From the NCBI RefSeq assembly GCF_009765365.1, contig NZ_VTOM01000006.1:186001-250000 (forward strand): 64,000 bases of DNA, in the 5' to 3' direction. The stretch is from Antarcticirhabdus aurantiaca (lineage in GTDB: Bacteria > Pseudomonadota > Alphaproteobacteria > Rhizobiales > Rhizobiaceae). The notes beneath the pieces were generated by a model. That model had not been told where the DNA came from. It saw only the letters and a program-made list of their open reading frames with translations, and ran no database searches. Each line of letters opens with the position of its first letter. Within the stretch, counting starts at the first letter, position 1. A program made the translations under genes and the position numbers. Shown one piece after another: positions 1-10,242 of the stretch.

Positions 1-964
1 CGTCCAGGCCGAGCGCATCGCGATCGTTCGCACCTTCGCGGTCGCTGCGCTCGTCACGATCTTCCTCTCGACGCTCCTCGCCTCCACCATCGCGACGCCG
101 CTGCGGCGCCTGTCGGCCGCCGCGATCCGCGTGCGCCGGGGCGTTCGCGAGCGCGCCGAGATCCCGGACTTCGGCGACCGCACCGACGAGGTCGGCAACC
201 TCGCCTCGGCGCTGAAGGACATGACCAACGCGCTCTACGCCCGCATGGACGCGATCGAGCGCTTCGCCGCGGACGTGTCCCACGAGCTGAAGAACCCGCT
301 GACATCGCTGCGCTCGGCCGTCGAGACCCTGCCACTCGCCCGCAACGAGACCTCCCAGAAGCGCCTCCTCGACATCATCCAGCACGATGTGAGGCGCCTC
401 GACCGCCTGATCACCGACATCGCCGACGCCTCGCGCCTCGACGCCGAGCTCGCCCGCGAGGACGCGGCCAACGTCGACCTCGACGCGCTTCTCCACCTCG
501 TCGTCGAGGCCGCGCGCGGCCACACCAAGGACGGGCGCACGCCGACCATCATCCTGCGCCCCTCCTCGACCACGCCGGGCTCCAAGAGCGCCGTCATTCC
601 CGGCCACGACCTGCGCCTGTCCCAGGTCTTCACCAACCTCATCGACAATGCCCGCTCCTTCGTGCCCGAGCAGGGCGGGCGCATCGTCGTCACCGTCCGC
701 CGCCGCGGCACCCGCGTCATCGTCACCGTCGAGGACAACGGGCCGGGCATCCGCGTCGAGGAGATCGAGCGCATCTTCGAGCGCTTCTACACAGACCGGC
801 CGGGCCCCGAATCCTTCGGCCAGAACTCCGGCCTCGGCCTGTCGATCTCGCGCCAGATCGTCGAGGCCCACGGCGGCACGCTGACGGCCGAGAACATCGA
901 GGACGAGAACGCGCCCGACGGGATCGGGGGCGCGCGCTTCATCGTGTCCCTGCCGACGCCGTGA
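1..964 (+). CDS. chvG: ChvG-type sensor histidine kinase (5' truncated)
   Basis: This is the C-terminal part of a membrane histidine kinase; the reading frame is open from base 2 and the start lies outside the window. Visible in order are the last transmembrane segment (bases about 20-90), a HAMP linker, the H-box SHELKNPL with the phospho-accepting His at bases 281-283, and the ATPase boxes (N-box NLIDNARSF, DNGPGI, GLGLSI). The family, paired with the regulator ChvI, senses acid and envelope stress in rhizobia and agrobacteria. It overlaps the next gene by four bases (GTGA), so the two are probably translated together. The ChvG name rests on the HPr kinase/PTS neighbourhood as well as on sequence; chvI should lie upstream. 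Confidence 0.88.
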   Translation, partial: VQAERIAIVRTFAVAALVTIFLSTLLASTIATPLRRLSAAAIRVRRGVRERAEIPDFGDRTDEVGNLASALKDMTNALYARMDAIERFAADVSHELKNPLTSLRSAVETLPLARNETSQKRLLDIIQHDVRRLDRLITDIADASRLDAELAREDAANVDLDALLHLVVEAARGHTKDGRTPTIILRPSSTTPGSKSAVIPGHDLRLSQVFTNLIDNARSFVPEQGGRIVVTVRRRGTRVIVTVEDNGPGIRVEEIERIFERFYTDRPGPESFGQNSGLGLSISRQIVEAHGGTLTAENIEDENAPDGIGGARFIVSLPTP

Positions 965-1443
965 CCCCGACGCCGGTTCACGTTCACGGCACCGCCATCG
1001 CGCTCGCCGGTCACGGAGTCCTGATCCGCGGGCGCCCGCGCTCCGGCAAGAGCGCGCTCGCCTTCATGGCGCTGCGCCGGGCCGAGGCCGCGGGACTGAC
1101 CGCCGGCCTCGTCGCCGACGACCAGGTGCTGTTGGAGCCGGGCGCCGACGGCCGGCTCGCCATGGCGGCGCCCGCGCCCATCGCCGGCCTTCTCGAACTG
1201 TCGGGGGTCGGCATCCTCGGCGAGGCGCGAAGCTCGGGGACGCCGGTGCTCGACCTCCTCGTCGATCTTCTGGCCGAGCCGGACGCCGAGCGCCTGCCCG
1301 ATCCCGCCGCGGGGCGCCTTGCCGGCCGGCCCGTGCGCCGCATCGTCCTGCCCGAGCGCGAGGCGGCGCTCGGCGCCGAGATCCTCGTCCACCTTGCGCG
1401 AAACGGCTTCGCCGGCTTCGACGCGCGCGCCGACGCGCCGTGA
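961..1443 (+). CDS. hprK: HPr kinase/phosphorylase, short alphaproteobacterial form
   Basis: A 160-aa protein with a P-loop GRPRSGKS at residues 24-31 and the following LVADDQVLLE region typical of HprK. Firmicute HprK is about twice as long; this is the short form that has only the kinase domain, as usual in Alphaproteobacteria. It is expected to phosphorylate and dephosphorylate the regulatory serine of HPr, which is encoded about 570 bases downstream. The GTG start at 961 overlaps the chvG stop. The arrangement suggests that PTS phosphorylation state and ChvG signalling are co-expressed (inference). Confidence 0.88.
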   Translation: MTPTPVHVHGTAIALAGHGVLIRGRPRSGKSALAFMALRRAEAAGLTAGLVADDQVLLEPGADGRLAMAAPAPIAGLLELSGVGILGEARSSGTPVLDLLVDLLAEPDAERLPDPAAGRLAGRPVRRIVLPEREAALGAEILVHLARNGFAGFDARADAP

Positions 1444-1615
1444 CCGGAAGGCCGCAGGAGGCAAACAGTCGCGGCGACGGGCTTGCCTATCGGGCGCGCC
1501 GTGACAAGATGCGCCGCCGAAACCGTGCCGCGCCGCAGACAACGAAGGGGCAGCGCACGGACGGGGCAGGCGCGGCGCCGACCGCGGCTGCCGTCTCAGC
1601 GGAGTTCGATGCCAT

Positions 1616-2017
1616 ATGATCGGTTTGGTGCTCGTCACGCACGGGCGTTTAGCGGAGGAGTTCCGCAACGCTCTCGAGCACGTCGTCGGGCCTCAGGACG
1701 CCCTCGAGACCATTTCGATCGGTCCGGACGACGACATGGAGCAGCGCCGCACCGACATCGTCGAGGCGGTCGCCCGCACGAACCGCGGCAAGGGCGTGAT
1801 CCTTCTCACCGACATGTTCGGCGGAACGCCCTCCAACCTCGCGATCTCGGTGATGAGCGGCGAAGGCATCGACGTCCTCGCCGGCATCAACCTGCCCATG
1901 CTGATCAAGCTCGCCAAGGTGCGCGCCGACATGTCGATGGCCGAGGCGCTCGGCCTCGCCCAGGAGGCGGGACGCAAGTATATCAACGTCGCCAGCCGGG
2001 TGCTCAGCGGCAAATGA
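1616..2017 (+). CDS. PTS EIIA component, mannose (EIIA-Man) family
   Basis: 133 aa, the normal length for a free-standing EIIA-Man domain. The N-terminus reads MIGLVLVTHG, with His9 as the expected phosphorylation site, and the segment LTDMFGGTPSN is typical of the fold. A GGAG at 1601-1604 lies 11 bases before the ATG. No sugar permease (IIB/IIC/IID) is present, so the role is probably regulatory rather than transport. The stop overlaps the HPr start (ATGA), indicating translational coupling. Confidence 0.9.
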   Translation: MIGLVLVTHGRLAEEFRNALEHVVGPQDALETISIGPDDDMEQRRTDIVEAVARTNRGKGVILLTDMFGGTPSNLAISVMSGEGIDVLAGINLPMLIKLAKVRADMSMAEALGLAQEAGRKYINVASRVLSGK

Positions 2018-2307
2018 ACCCCGAACGCTCGCCCGGCCCCGCGCCGCGGCACCTCACCATCTGCAACAAGCGCGGCCTTCATGCCCGCGCCTCGGCCAAG
2101 TTCGTGCTGGTCGCCGAGAAGTTCGATGCCGAGCTGACCATCTCCAAGGACGGCCTCAGCGTCGGCGGCCAGTCGATCATGGGCCTGATGATGCTCGCCG
2201 CCGGCCAGCACAGCACCATCGAGGTCTCCGCCTCCGGCCGGGAGGCGAGCCAAGCCCTCGACGCCATCGAGGCGCTCGTCGCCGACCGCTTCGGCGAGGA
2301 GTGCTGA
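2014..2307 (+). CDS. ptsH: HPr family phosphocarrier protein
   Basis: 97 aa starting at the ATG that overlaps the EIIA stop; an upstream extension in the same frame is not needed. The active-site motif GLHARAS places the phosphorylatable His at residue 23, and GGQSIMGLM places the regulatory Ser at residue 54, the expected target of the HprK encoded just upstream. HPr would receive phosphate from an EI (PtsP or PtsI) encoded elsewhere and pass it to the neighbouring EIIA. Together these three genes form the incomplete PTS common in Rhizobiales. Confidence 0.92.
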   Translation: MNPERSPGPAPRHLTICNKRGLHARASAKFVLVAEKFDAELTISKDGLSVGGQSIMGLMMLAAGQHSTIEVSASGREASQALDAIEALVADRFGEEC

Positions 2308-2340
2308 GGGGACGGCAGGCCGAACCCTGAACGACCACGC

Positions 2341-4038
2341 TCAGTTCGGCGAGGCCGGCCCGCCAGCCGGCGGCCCCGCAGCCCCATCCTCGTCCAGAAG
2401 GTCGGCCCAGAGCAGCCGCGCCGATTCGCGCGCGGCGCCAAGGTCCAGGGCAAGGCTGCCCTCGCGCGCGGCGCGGGCGATGTCGTCGCGAAGGCCTGCC
2501 GCCAGCCCGTCGCCGCCGGCCGCCGCCGCGCTCGCCAAGGCGAAGGCCTGCGTCAGGTCGCGCGGCCGGCCGCGCCCCTCATAGGCGTCGAAGGCCTCCT
2601 GCCGAAGGGCCGCGAAGTCGCGCCCGCGGACCGCTGCGTTCAGCCGTTCGACCCAGGCCGCGCCGTCCGGCGTTCCGGCGAAGCGGTTGCCCGCCTCGAC
2701 TTCCGCCTGCGCGAGTTCCGCCGGACCGAGCCGTCCGCGCAGCACCTCGATGCCGGCGGAAACGCCAGGGACCGCCGGAACGCTCGCGAGCGCGACGTAG
2801 AGGCCCTGCGCCTCGTCCGGGTCGAGGGCGATGGAGGGATCGACGCCGAGGGCCTGGCCCGCCAGCCGCACGGCCGCCGGATCGCCCGCCAGCGCTTCGG
2901 CTCGCACCAGGGCGAGGCCGGCCGCCGCGTCCTGCGGCGCGCCGCGCCCGGCGATCAGCCGCTCGGCCAGCGCCAGTCGCTCCGCCGCGGGAGCGTCGAG
3001 GTCGAGCGCCAGCGCGCCCGGCGCGAGGAGCGGCGTAGCGGGCGGCGGGCCGTCCACCACGCTCGGGCGGAGCGACAGGATGGTCTCGGCCGTCATCGCC
3101 TCGTTCCGCAGCGCCGCCAGCTCCACCGGCTCTTCCGGGTCGAGGCCGATGAAGATGCGGTTCGGCTCGGCGATGAAGCGCTGGAGGGCGGCGCTCCATT
3201 CCCCGGACTGCCGCACGACCTTGGGATCGTCGGCGCCCGGGCGGCCCACCAGCAGGTGCTGGGGCATCGTCGCCGCCATCATGCCGGCAAAGCCCCGCAT
3301 CGCGTCCGGCGTCATGGCGTTCTCGCGCGCCGCGGCCGCGATCCCCGCCTCGACGAGCCCGCGATCCTCGAAGCTCGCCTCGAAGAAGCGCAGGCGCCCG
3401 AGGATTTCCGGGCGCGGCTCGACAACCGTGCCGTCCGCCTCGACCGTCGCCTCCGCCAGCGGCACGAGGATGTGGAAGCCGTCGATCCCGATCGCCGCGT
3501 CGAGCCGGCCGAGGTTCGGCAGGTCGAGCGTCACGTCGACGTCGAAGGAGGCCGAGGGCTCGTCCACGGTTGCGGCGACGAGAACGCTGCCGCGCAGCGT
3601 CTCGATGTCCAGCTCGCGCAGCATGGCGCGGGTCTCCTCGTCGAGCGGCAGGGCGCGGGTGTCGAGCGACACCGCGTCGAAGGCCTGCGTCGTCGCGCCG
3701 ACGCTCCAGCGGCCGATCTCGACGACGACCCCGCCGCGTTCCAGCCGCAGGTCGCGCGCGACGAAGCGCTTCGTCACGGGATCGTAGGCCCGCGAGCCGT
3801 AGGTGACCCCGACGAAGGAGCGGGCGAACTGCACCGTGAGGTCGAAGATCGTCGGCGAATAGGTGAGAAGGCTACCGGCGAGGCCGGCACCGGCGTCGGT
3901 GCCCGGCGTCGACGGCAGGCGCTCGGCGGCGACGGCCGGAGCGCCCGCGCCGATCCCCGCGGCGAGCGCGAGAGCGAGCACCGCGATCCGGCTTGCCGAG
4001 TGGCGGCGTGTTCCACCGATGAGAGCCTTGCGTGCCAT
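2341..4038 (-). CDS. hypothetical exported protein, Sel1-like C-terminal part
   Basis: 565 aa from the ATG at 4038; a 42-residue upstream extension is open but lacks a signal-like start, while this start has a purine-rich GGGAG about 12 bases ahead and leads straight into a signal peptide (basic residues, then AVLALALAAGIGAGAPAVAA, cleavage near residue 38). The N-terminal half looks beta-rich. The C-terminal half is Ala/Leu-rich and helical, with short stretches resembling Sel1/TPR repeats (for example DLTQAFALASAAAAGG). I do not recognise a named family. It is transcribed away from ahcY and convergent with the PTS genes. Probably periplasmic; function unknown. Confidence 0.72.
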   Translation of the reverse strand: MARKALIGGTRRHSASRIAVLALALAAGIGAGAPAVAAERLPSTPGTDAGAGLAGSLLTYSPTIFDLTVQFARSFVGVTYGSRAYDPVTKRFVARDLRLERGGVVVEIGRWSVGATTQAFDAVSLDTRALPLDEETRAMLRELDIETLRGSVLVAATVDEPSASFDVDVTLDLPNLGRLDAAIGIDGFHILVPLAEATVEADGTVVEPRPEILGRLRFFEASFEDRGLVEAGIAAAARENAMTPDAMRGFAGMMAATMPQHLLVGRPGADDPKVVRQSGEWSAALQRFIAEPNRIFIGLDPEEPVELAALRNEAMTAETILSLRPSVVDGPPPATPLLAPGALALDLDAPAAERLALAERLIAGRGAPQDAAAGLALVRAEALAGDPAAVRLAGQALGVDPSIALDPDEAQGLYVALASVPAVPGVSAGIEVLRGRLGPAELAQAEVEAGNRFAGTPDGAAWVERLNAAVRGRDFAALRQEAFDAYEGRGRPRDLTQAFALASAAAAGGDGLAAGLRDDIARAAREGSLALDLGAARESARLLWADLLDEDGAAGPPAGGPASPN

Positions 4039-4162
4039 GATCAGAGCGTCTCCCTGCCTCGCGTCGATCGCGCGCCCGCCCCGTGCGGGCTTCGCGCCAT
4101 CGACATAGAGTTGCGCATGAGGGCTGACATGCCTGGGTTGCGGCCGTCGAATCCGAGCGATC

Positions 4163-4182
4163 ATATAAAGAGATACTTATAT
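4163..4182. promoter_or_regulatory. AT-rich inverted repeat upstream of ahcY (possible SahR/ArsR-type operator)
   Basis: ATATAAAG-agat-ACTTATAT is an imperfect 20-bp palindrome that stands out against 70 % GC surroundings and lies 73 bases before the ahcY ATG. ArsR-family SAH-responsive regulators in proteobacteria bind AT-rich palindromes at SAM-cycle genes, so an operator is a reasonable reading, but no regulator gene lies nearby and the assignment is inference. It could equally include a promoter -10 element. Confidence 0.4.
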
Positions 4183-4255
4183 CAGCTTGTGCGAAAAGCG
4201 CATTCCTGCTAGATCGCCGCCAATCCCGCTCCCCCGAACGATCCACGGACATCCC

Positions 4256-5656
<1,401 letters not shown>

Positions 5657-5717
5657 GACGAACGGCCGGGGTGCCAGACTTCGCAACCTCGGGGTGCATT
5701 GCCGCATTTTCGCCACA

Positions 5718-5756
5718 GGCCCGCCGGAAATCCTTCCGGCGGGCCTTGATCTTTTT
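5718..5756 (+). terminator. rho-independent terminator of ahcY
   Basis: A perfect 12-bp stem GGCCCGCCGGAA / TTCCGGCGGGCC with a 4-base loop, followed by TTGATCTTTTT. It separates ahcY from the divL-type gene. Confidence 0.88.
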
Positions 5757-5971
5757 CGAACCCGCCAAAGCCCTGCCAAACCTGCTCCAAGCTTGCCGAT
5801 CGGCAACGCCGGCGCCGGTTTTGACTGTCAACCCCCGTTTTCAGCTTTGCCCAGATTCGGCCATAGAATAGATTGGCCGCTCGCGGGGCGTGGTGCGTGT
5901 CCAGCCCGCCTCGCGAGGCAGGATGTGGCGTCTTTTCCTGTTGATGCGGCAATCGAGACGGGGGCGGACGA
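5757..5971. other. divL upstream region with two small perfect palindromes
   Basis: This 215-base stretch after the ahcY terminator must hold the promoter of the divL-tsaE-murU run. It contains the perfect palindromes TTGCCGATCGGCAA (5793-5806) and TTGACTGTCAA (5821-5831), and a weak -10-like TAGAAT near 5865. No TTAA-N7-TTAA CtrA site was seen. Function of the palindromes is unknown. Confidence 0.35.
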
Positions 5972-8650
5972 ATGCGGATGCGTCGAGGGTCCGGATGCGC
6001 GGATGCGCGCCGGAGAGCATCGGATTCGTGCAAAAATTCGGGCTCGTGTGAGCCGGGGGCGGAGACCCGCTCTTCGCGGCGTCCGCTCGCCCGGATTCTG
6101 CAGGCGCTGCGGCTGGGCACGGCCGCGGCCGGTATCGCGCTCGTCGCGGCGACGCCCTGCGTCGCGCAGGAGGCGAGCGCGGACGGCCTCGTCGGCGGCT
6201 TCCTGGCGCCCGGCGAAGTCTTCTATCTGTCCTTCAGCGCCTTTCTGATCGGCGGCGGCATGCTGGCCGCCGTTTATCTCCTGCGCCGCCGCCAGGAAGT
6301 CGCAGTCGAGAACGAGGCGCTGAAGGCGGCCCTCGCCGAGGCCCGCGGGATCGCCGAGCAGCGCGGCGCGCTTCTGGCCGCCGACGGCGAGCGCATCCTC
6401 GTCTTCAACGGCCCGGGCGGGGCGGCCGACATCGTCGGCACCCTCGACCCGGCGCTCGGCGTTCCCGTCGATCCCCAGCGCTTCCTCGCCTTCGACACCT
6501 GGCTGCCGCCGGACGTCGCCCGCCAGCTTCCCGCGCGCATCGAAACGCTGCGCGCCGAGGCCGCGGCCTTCACGCTCTCCGTCGACCTGCCTAAGGGCGC
6601 GATCATCGAGATCACCGGCAAGCCGCTCGGCGGCGAGGCCGTGGTGCGCTTCACGCCGCTGAAGGGCCTGCGCGAGGCGCAGGCCGCGCTGAAGGCCGAC
6701 CACGCGCGCGCCGCCGCGACGATCGCGACCCTCCAGAGCCTCTTCGACGCGGCGCCGCTTCCCGTCTGGCTGCGCGGCCGCGACCGGCGGCTTGCCTGGG
6801 TCAACGCCGCCTACGGCCGCGCCGTCGACGCCCCGAATTCCGAGGCCGCCTTGAAGAACGGCGCCGAGTTCCTCGGCGAGGCCGACCGCGCCGCCATCGC
6901 CGCGCGGATCGAGGCCGGCGAGACCTTCGACGACAAGCTGTCCACCGTGGTCGACAACGACCGGCGCACCTTCCACGTCGTCGACGTCGCCGGCCCGTTC
7001 GGCTCGGCGGGACTGGCTGTCGACGTGTCCGAAGCCGAGGAAGCGCGGCGCGTCCTCGCGCAGACGCTGGCCAACCACGCCGACACGCTCGACCAGCTGA
7101 CCACGGCCGTCGCCCGCTTCGACGACCGCACGCAGATCACCTATCACAACGCCGCCTTCCAGAAGCTCTTCGGCCTGTCCTCCGCCTATCTCGGCTCGAA
7201 GCCCGACCATGTCTCGATGATGGACATGCTCCAGTCGCGCGGCACGCTGCCGATGGACCGGCCCCTGCGCGAGCTGAAGAACGAGGTGCTCGCCGCCTAT
7301 CGCGCCACCGCGCCGGTCGAGCTGATGTGGCACCTGTCGGGCGGGCGCACGCTGCGCGTCTTCGCCAATCCGCAGCCGCAGGGCGGCGCGACCTGGGTCT
7401 TCGAGGACCTCACCGAGAAGATCGAGCTGGAGAGCCGCCTCAACTCGCTCGTGCGCCTCCAGCGCGAAACCCTGGACTACCTCAAGGAAGCGGTCGCCGT
7501 GTTCGGGCAGGACGCGCGGCTGCGCCTGTTCAACCCGGCCTTCGCCGAGATGTGGGAGCTGTCCACCGAGTTCCTCGACACCAAACCCCGCATCCAGAAG
7601 ATCGCCGAATCGGCGCCCGGCCGCATCGCGGCGGGCACTGGCGCCGAAGCCGGGGGCGCCGCGGCCTGGGACCGCTTCGTCCTGGCCGTCACCGCCATGG
7701 ACGAGGGCCCGCGCGAGAGCGAGGCCGGCACGCTCGAATTCGGCGACGGCCGCGTCTACTCCTTCGGCATCGTGCCCCTTCCGGGCGGCCAGACCATGCT
7801 GACCTTCGCCGACATCTCCACCGCCCGCCAGGCCGAGCGCATGCTGCGCGAGCGCAACGAGGCGCTGGAGCAGGCCGACCAGATCAAGACCGACTTCGTC
7901 CAGCACGTGAACTACGAGCTGCGCTCGCCGCTGACCAACATCATCGGCTTCTCGGCGCTCCTGCGCTCGCCCGACACCGGGCCGCTCAACACGCGCCAGA
8001 GCGAGTATCTCGACTACATCTCCTCCTCGACCGCCGCGCTCCTGACCATCGTCAACGACATCCTGGATCTCGCGACGCTCGACGCCGGGATCATGGACCT
8101 CGAGCTCGGCGAGGTGGAGATCGCCAAATCCGTCGAGCAGGCCGCCGAGGGCGTGCGCGACCGCCTGCTGGAAAGCGGCGTCGACCTGCAGCTCGACGTC
8201 GACGGGGCGGGGCGCACCATGATCGCCGACGGCCACCGCCTGACGCAGGTTCTGTTCAACCTCCTCGCCAATGCCGTGAACTTCGCCCCCGCCGGCTCCA
8301 CGGTCACCCTGTCGGCCCAGCGCGAGGCGGGCGACGTCGTCTTCCGCGTGTCGGATCGCGGCCAGGGCATCCTGCCGGCCCAGCTCGCCAAGATCTTCGA
8401 GCGCTTCGAATCGAACCCGGCCGGCGGGCGCCGCTCCGGCGCCGGCCTCGGCCTCTCCATCGTCAAGAGCTTCGTCGACCTCCACGGCGGTTCGGTCACC
8501 GTCGATTCCGGCATCGGCCGCGGCACGCAGATCGTCTGCCGCTTCCCCGCCGACCCGAACGCCCCCGCGCCCCCGCCCTCGCGCGGCGCCAAGCCGAATT
8601 CGAGCGAGCAGCGCGAGAAGGGCGACGGGCTGCCCCGGGCCGCCGAATGA
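5972..8650 (+). CDS. divL: DivL-like cell-cycle sensor kinase with Tyr at the phospho-acceptor site
   Basis: 892 aa with two N-terminal hydrophobic segments (about 44-66 and 84-105), a long PAS-containing middle (about 240-600), a dimerisation helix and a complete ATPase domain (NLLANAVNFAP, DRGQGI, GAGLGLSI). The H-box reads NYELRSPLT: the residue aligned with the usual phospho-accepting His is Tyr648 (bases 7913-7915). This is the hallmark of Caulobacter DivL, which acts as a regulator of the CckA-CtrA phosphorelay rather than as an ordinary kinase. The downstream tsaE neighbour supports the assignment. The exact N-terminus is uncertain; the ATG at 5972 has only a weak ribosome site. The stop overlaps tsaE (ATGA). 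Confidence 0.8.
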   Translation: MRMRRGSGCADARRRASDSCKNSGSCEPGAETRSSRRPLARILQALRLGTAAAGIALVAATPCVAQEASADGLVGGFLAPGEVFYLSFSAFLIGGGMLAAVYLLRRRQEVAVENEALKAALAEARGIAEQRGALLAADGERILVFNGPGGAADIVGTLDPALGVPVDPQRFLAFDTWLPPDVARQLPARIETLRAEAAAFTLSVDLPKGAIIEITGKPLGGEAVVRFTPLKGLREAQAALKADHARAAATIATLQSLFDAAPLPVWLRGRDRRLAWVNAAYGRAVDAPNSEAALKNGAEFLGEADRAAIAARIEAGETFDDKLSTVVDNDRRTFHVVDVAGPFGSAGLAVDVSEAEEARRVLAQTLANHADTLDQLTTAVARFDDRTQITYHNAAFQKLFGLSSAYLGSKPDHVSMMDMLQSRGTLPMDRPLRELKNEVLAAYRATAPVELMWHLSGGRTLRVFANPQPQGGATWVFEDLTEKIELESRLNSLVRLQRETLDYLKEAVAVFGQDARLRLFNPAFAEMWELSTEFLDTKPRIQKIAESAPGRIAAGTGAEAGGAAAWDRFVLAVTAMDEGPRESEAGTLEFGDGRVYSFGIVPLPGGQTMLTFADISTARQAERMLRERNEALEQADQIKTDFVQHVNYELRSPLTNIIGFSALLRSPDTGPLNTRQSEYLDYISSSTAALLTIVNDILDLATLDAGIMDLELGEVEIAKSVEQAAEGVRDRLLESGVDLQLDVDGAGRTMIADGHRLTQVLFNLLANAVNFAPAGSTVTLSAQREAGDVVFRVSDRGQGILPAQLAKIFERFESNPAGGRRSGAGLGLSIVKSFVDLHGGSVTVDSGIGRGTQIVCRFPADPNAPAPPPSRGAKPNSSEQREKGDGLPRAAE

Positions 8651-10242
8651 TCGCGGCGCCCGACAGCGCCGAGCCCCCGACCGTCGAAGCCGTCGCGGTC
8701 GAGCTGCGCGACGAGGCCGCGAGCCTCCTCTTCGCCGCCGACCTCGCCCGCGCGGTGAAGCCCGGCGACCTCGTCTCGCTCGCCGGCGACCTCGGCGCCG
8801 GCAAGACCTTTCTCGCCCGCGGCCTCGTGCGCGCGCTGGCCGAGGCGCCGGACCTCGAGGTTCCCTCCCCGACCTTCACCCTCGTCCAGGCCTACGACGA
8901 GTGCCGCCCGCCCGTCATCCACGCCGACCTCTACCGCCTCGCCGATCCCGCGGAGGTCGAGGAACTGGGCCTCGCCGACGCGCGCGAGAGCGGAAGCCAC
9001 GTCCTTCTCGTGGAATGGCTCGACAAGGCGGAGGGGCGCCTGGGCGCGCCGAGCCTCGCCGTCGCGCTCGAACATGCCGGCGCCGACGGGGAAAGCCGCC
9101 GCGCGATCGTTTCCGGCGACGCGGACGCGCTGGCGCGGCTGCGCCGCTCGCTCGCCATCCGCGACTTCCTGCGCGCGCACGGGCACGGCACGGCGCGCCG
9201 CCGCCACCTCACCGGCGACGCCTCGGCGCGCGCCTACGAGACGGTGGAGACGGAGAACGGCGGGATCCTCGTCCTCATGGATTCGCCGCGCCGCCCGCCC
9301 GGGCCGGTGATCCGCGACGGCCTGCCCTATACCCGCCTCGTCCACGTCGCCGAGGACGTCATGCCCTTCGTCGCGGTCGACGAGGCGCTGCGCACGGCCG
9401 GCTTCGCCGCGCCCGCGATCCACGCCGCCGACCTCGAGGCCGGCCTCCTCCTCATCGAGCACCTCGGAACGGACGGCGTCCTCGACGCGGCGGGCGCGCC
9501 GATCCCCGAGCGCTACGACGCGGCGGTCCGGCTTCTTGCCGCGCTTCACGCCCGCGCCTGGGACCCGCGCATCGAGATCGCGATCGCGCCCGGCACCGTC
9601 CACACCGTCCCGGTCTTCGATCCCCGCGCCATGGGCATCGAGGTCTCGCTTCTCCTCGACTGGTTCCTGCCGCGCATGCGCGGCCGGCCGGCCTCGGCGG
9701 AGGAGCGCGCGCGCTTCGCGGCCGTCTGGGACGCGCTCTTCGAGATCGTCGGCCGGGCGGAAGCGAGCCTCGTCCTTCGCGACGTCCATTCGCCGAACCT
9801 CATCTGGCGGGCGCACGAGACGGGCCACCGCCGGCTCGGGCTCATCGACTTCCAGGACGCGATGATCGGCCCGGCGGCCTACGACGTCGCCTCGCTCGCG
9901 CAGGACGCGCGCGTCGACGTCTCGCCGGATCTGGAAGCGCGCCTCGTCCTCGCCTATCGCCGGGCGCGCGCGAGCGCCGACACGCGCTTCGACGCCGCCC
10001 GCTTCGAGGAAGCCTACGCGATCATGGCGGCGCAGCGCGCCACCAAGATTCTCGGCCTCTTCGTGCGGCTGGACGAGCGCGACGGGAAACCCCACTATCT
10101 GCGCCACCTCCCCCGCATCCGAGACTACATGCGCCGATCCCTGAACCACCCCTCGCTCGCCGCCCTCCGGCAGCTCTATGCGGACTGGAGCGTCCTCGAC
10201 GAGGCCCCCGTCCCGCCGCGCACGACCGGGACGCGGTCGTGA
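8647..10242 (+). CDS. tsaE: bifunctional TsaE ATPase / AmgK-like sugar kinase fusion
   Basis: 531 aa made of two proteins in one frame. Residues 1 to about 160 are TsaE, the ATPase needed for t6A modification of tRNA, with P-loop GDLGAGKT at 47-54 and PSPTFTLV after it. Residues from about 170 to the end are an aminoglycoside-phosphotransferase-like kinase with a catalytic LRDVHSPN loop and IDFQDA metal motif, related to AmgK (anomeric N-acetylmuramate/GlcNAc kinase). The MurU-like nucleotidyltransferase immediately downstream, overlapped by four bases, supports the AmgK reading. This fusion is known in Alphaproteobacteria. Confidence 0.9.
   Translation: MIAAPDSAEPPTVEAVAVELRDEAASLLFAADLARAVKPGDLVSLAGDLGAGKTFLARGLVRALAEAPDLEVPSPTFTLVQAYDECRPPVIHADLYRLADPAEVEELGLADARESGSHVLLVEWLDKAEGRLGAPSLAVALEHAGADGESRRAIVSGDADALARLRRSLAIRDFLRAHGHGTARRRHLTGDASARAYETVETENGGILVLMDSPRRPPGPVIRDGLPYTRLVHVAEDVMPFVAVDEALRTAGFAAPAIHAADLEAGLLLIEHLGTDGVLDAAGAPIPERYDAAVRLLAALHARAWDPRIEIAIAPGTVHTVPVFDPRAMGIEVSLLLDWFLPRMRGRPASAEERARFAAVWDALFEIVGRAEASLVLRDVHSPNLIWRAHETGHRRLGLIDFQDAMIGPAAYDVASLAQDARVDVSPDLEARLVLAYRRARASADTRFDAARFEEAYAIMAAQRATKILGLFVRLDERDGKPHYLRHLPRIRDYMRRSLNHPSLAALRQLYADWSVLDEAPVPPRTTGTRS

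Noticed and set aside
5828-8485. Long open frame on the minus strand opposite the divL-type gene
   Set aside because: In GC-rich DNA with strong codon bias the antisense frame stays open. It has low-complexity Arg/Gly/Glu/Leu composition, no ribosome site and no recognisable domain.
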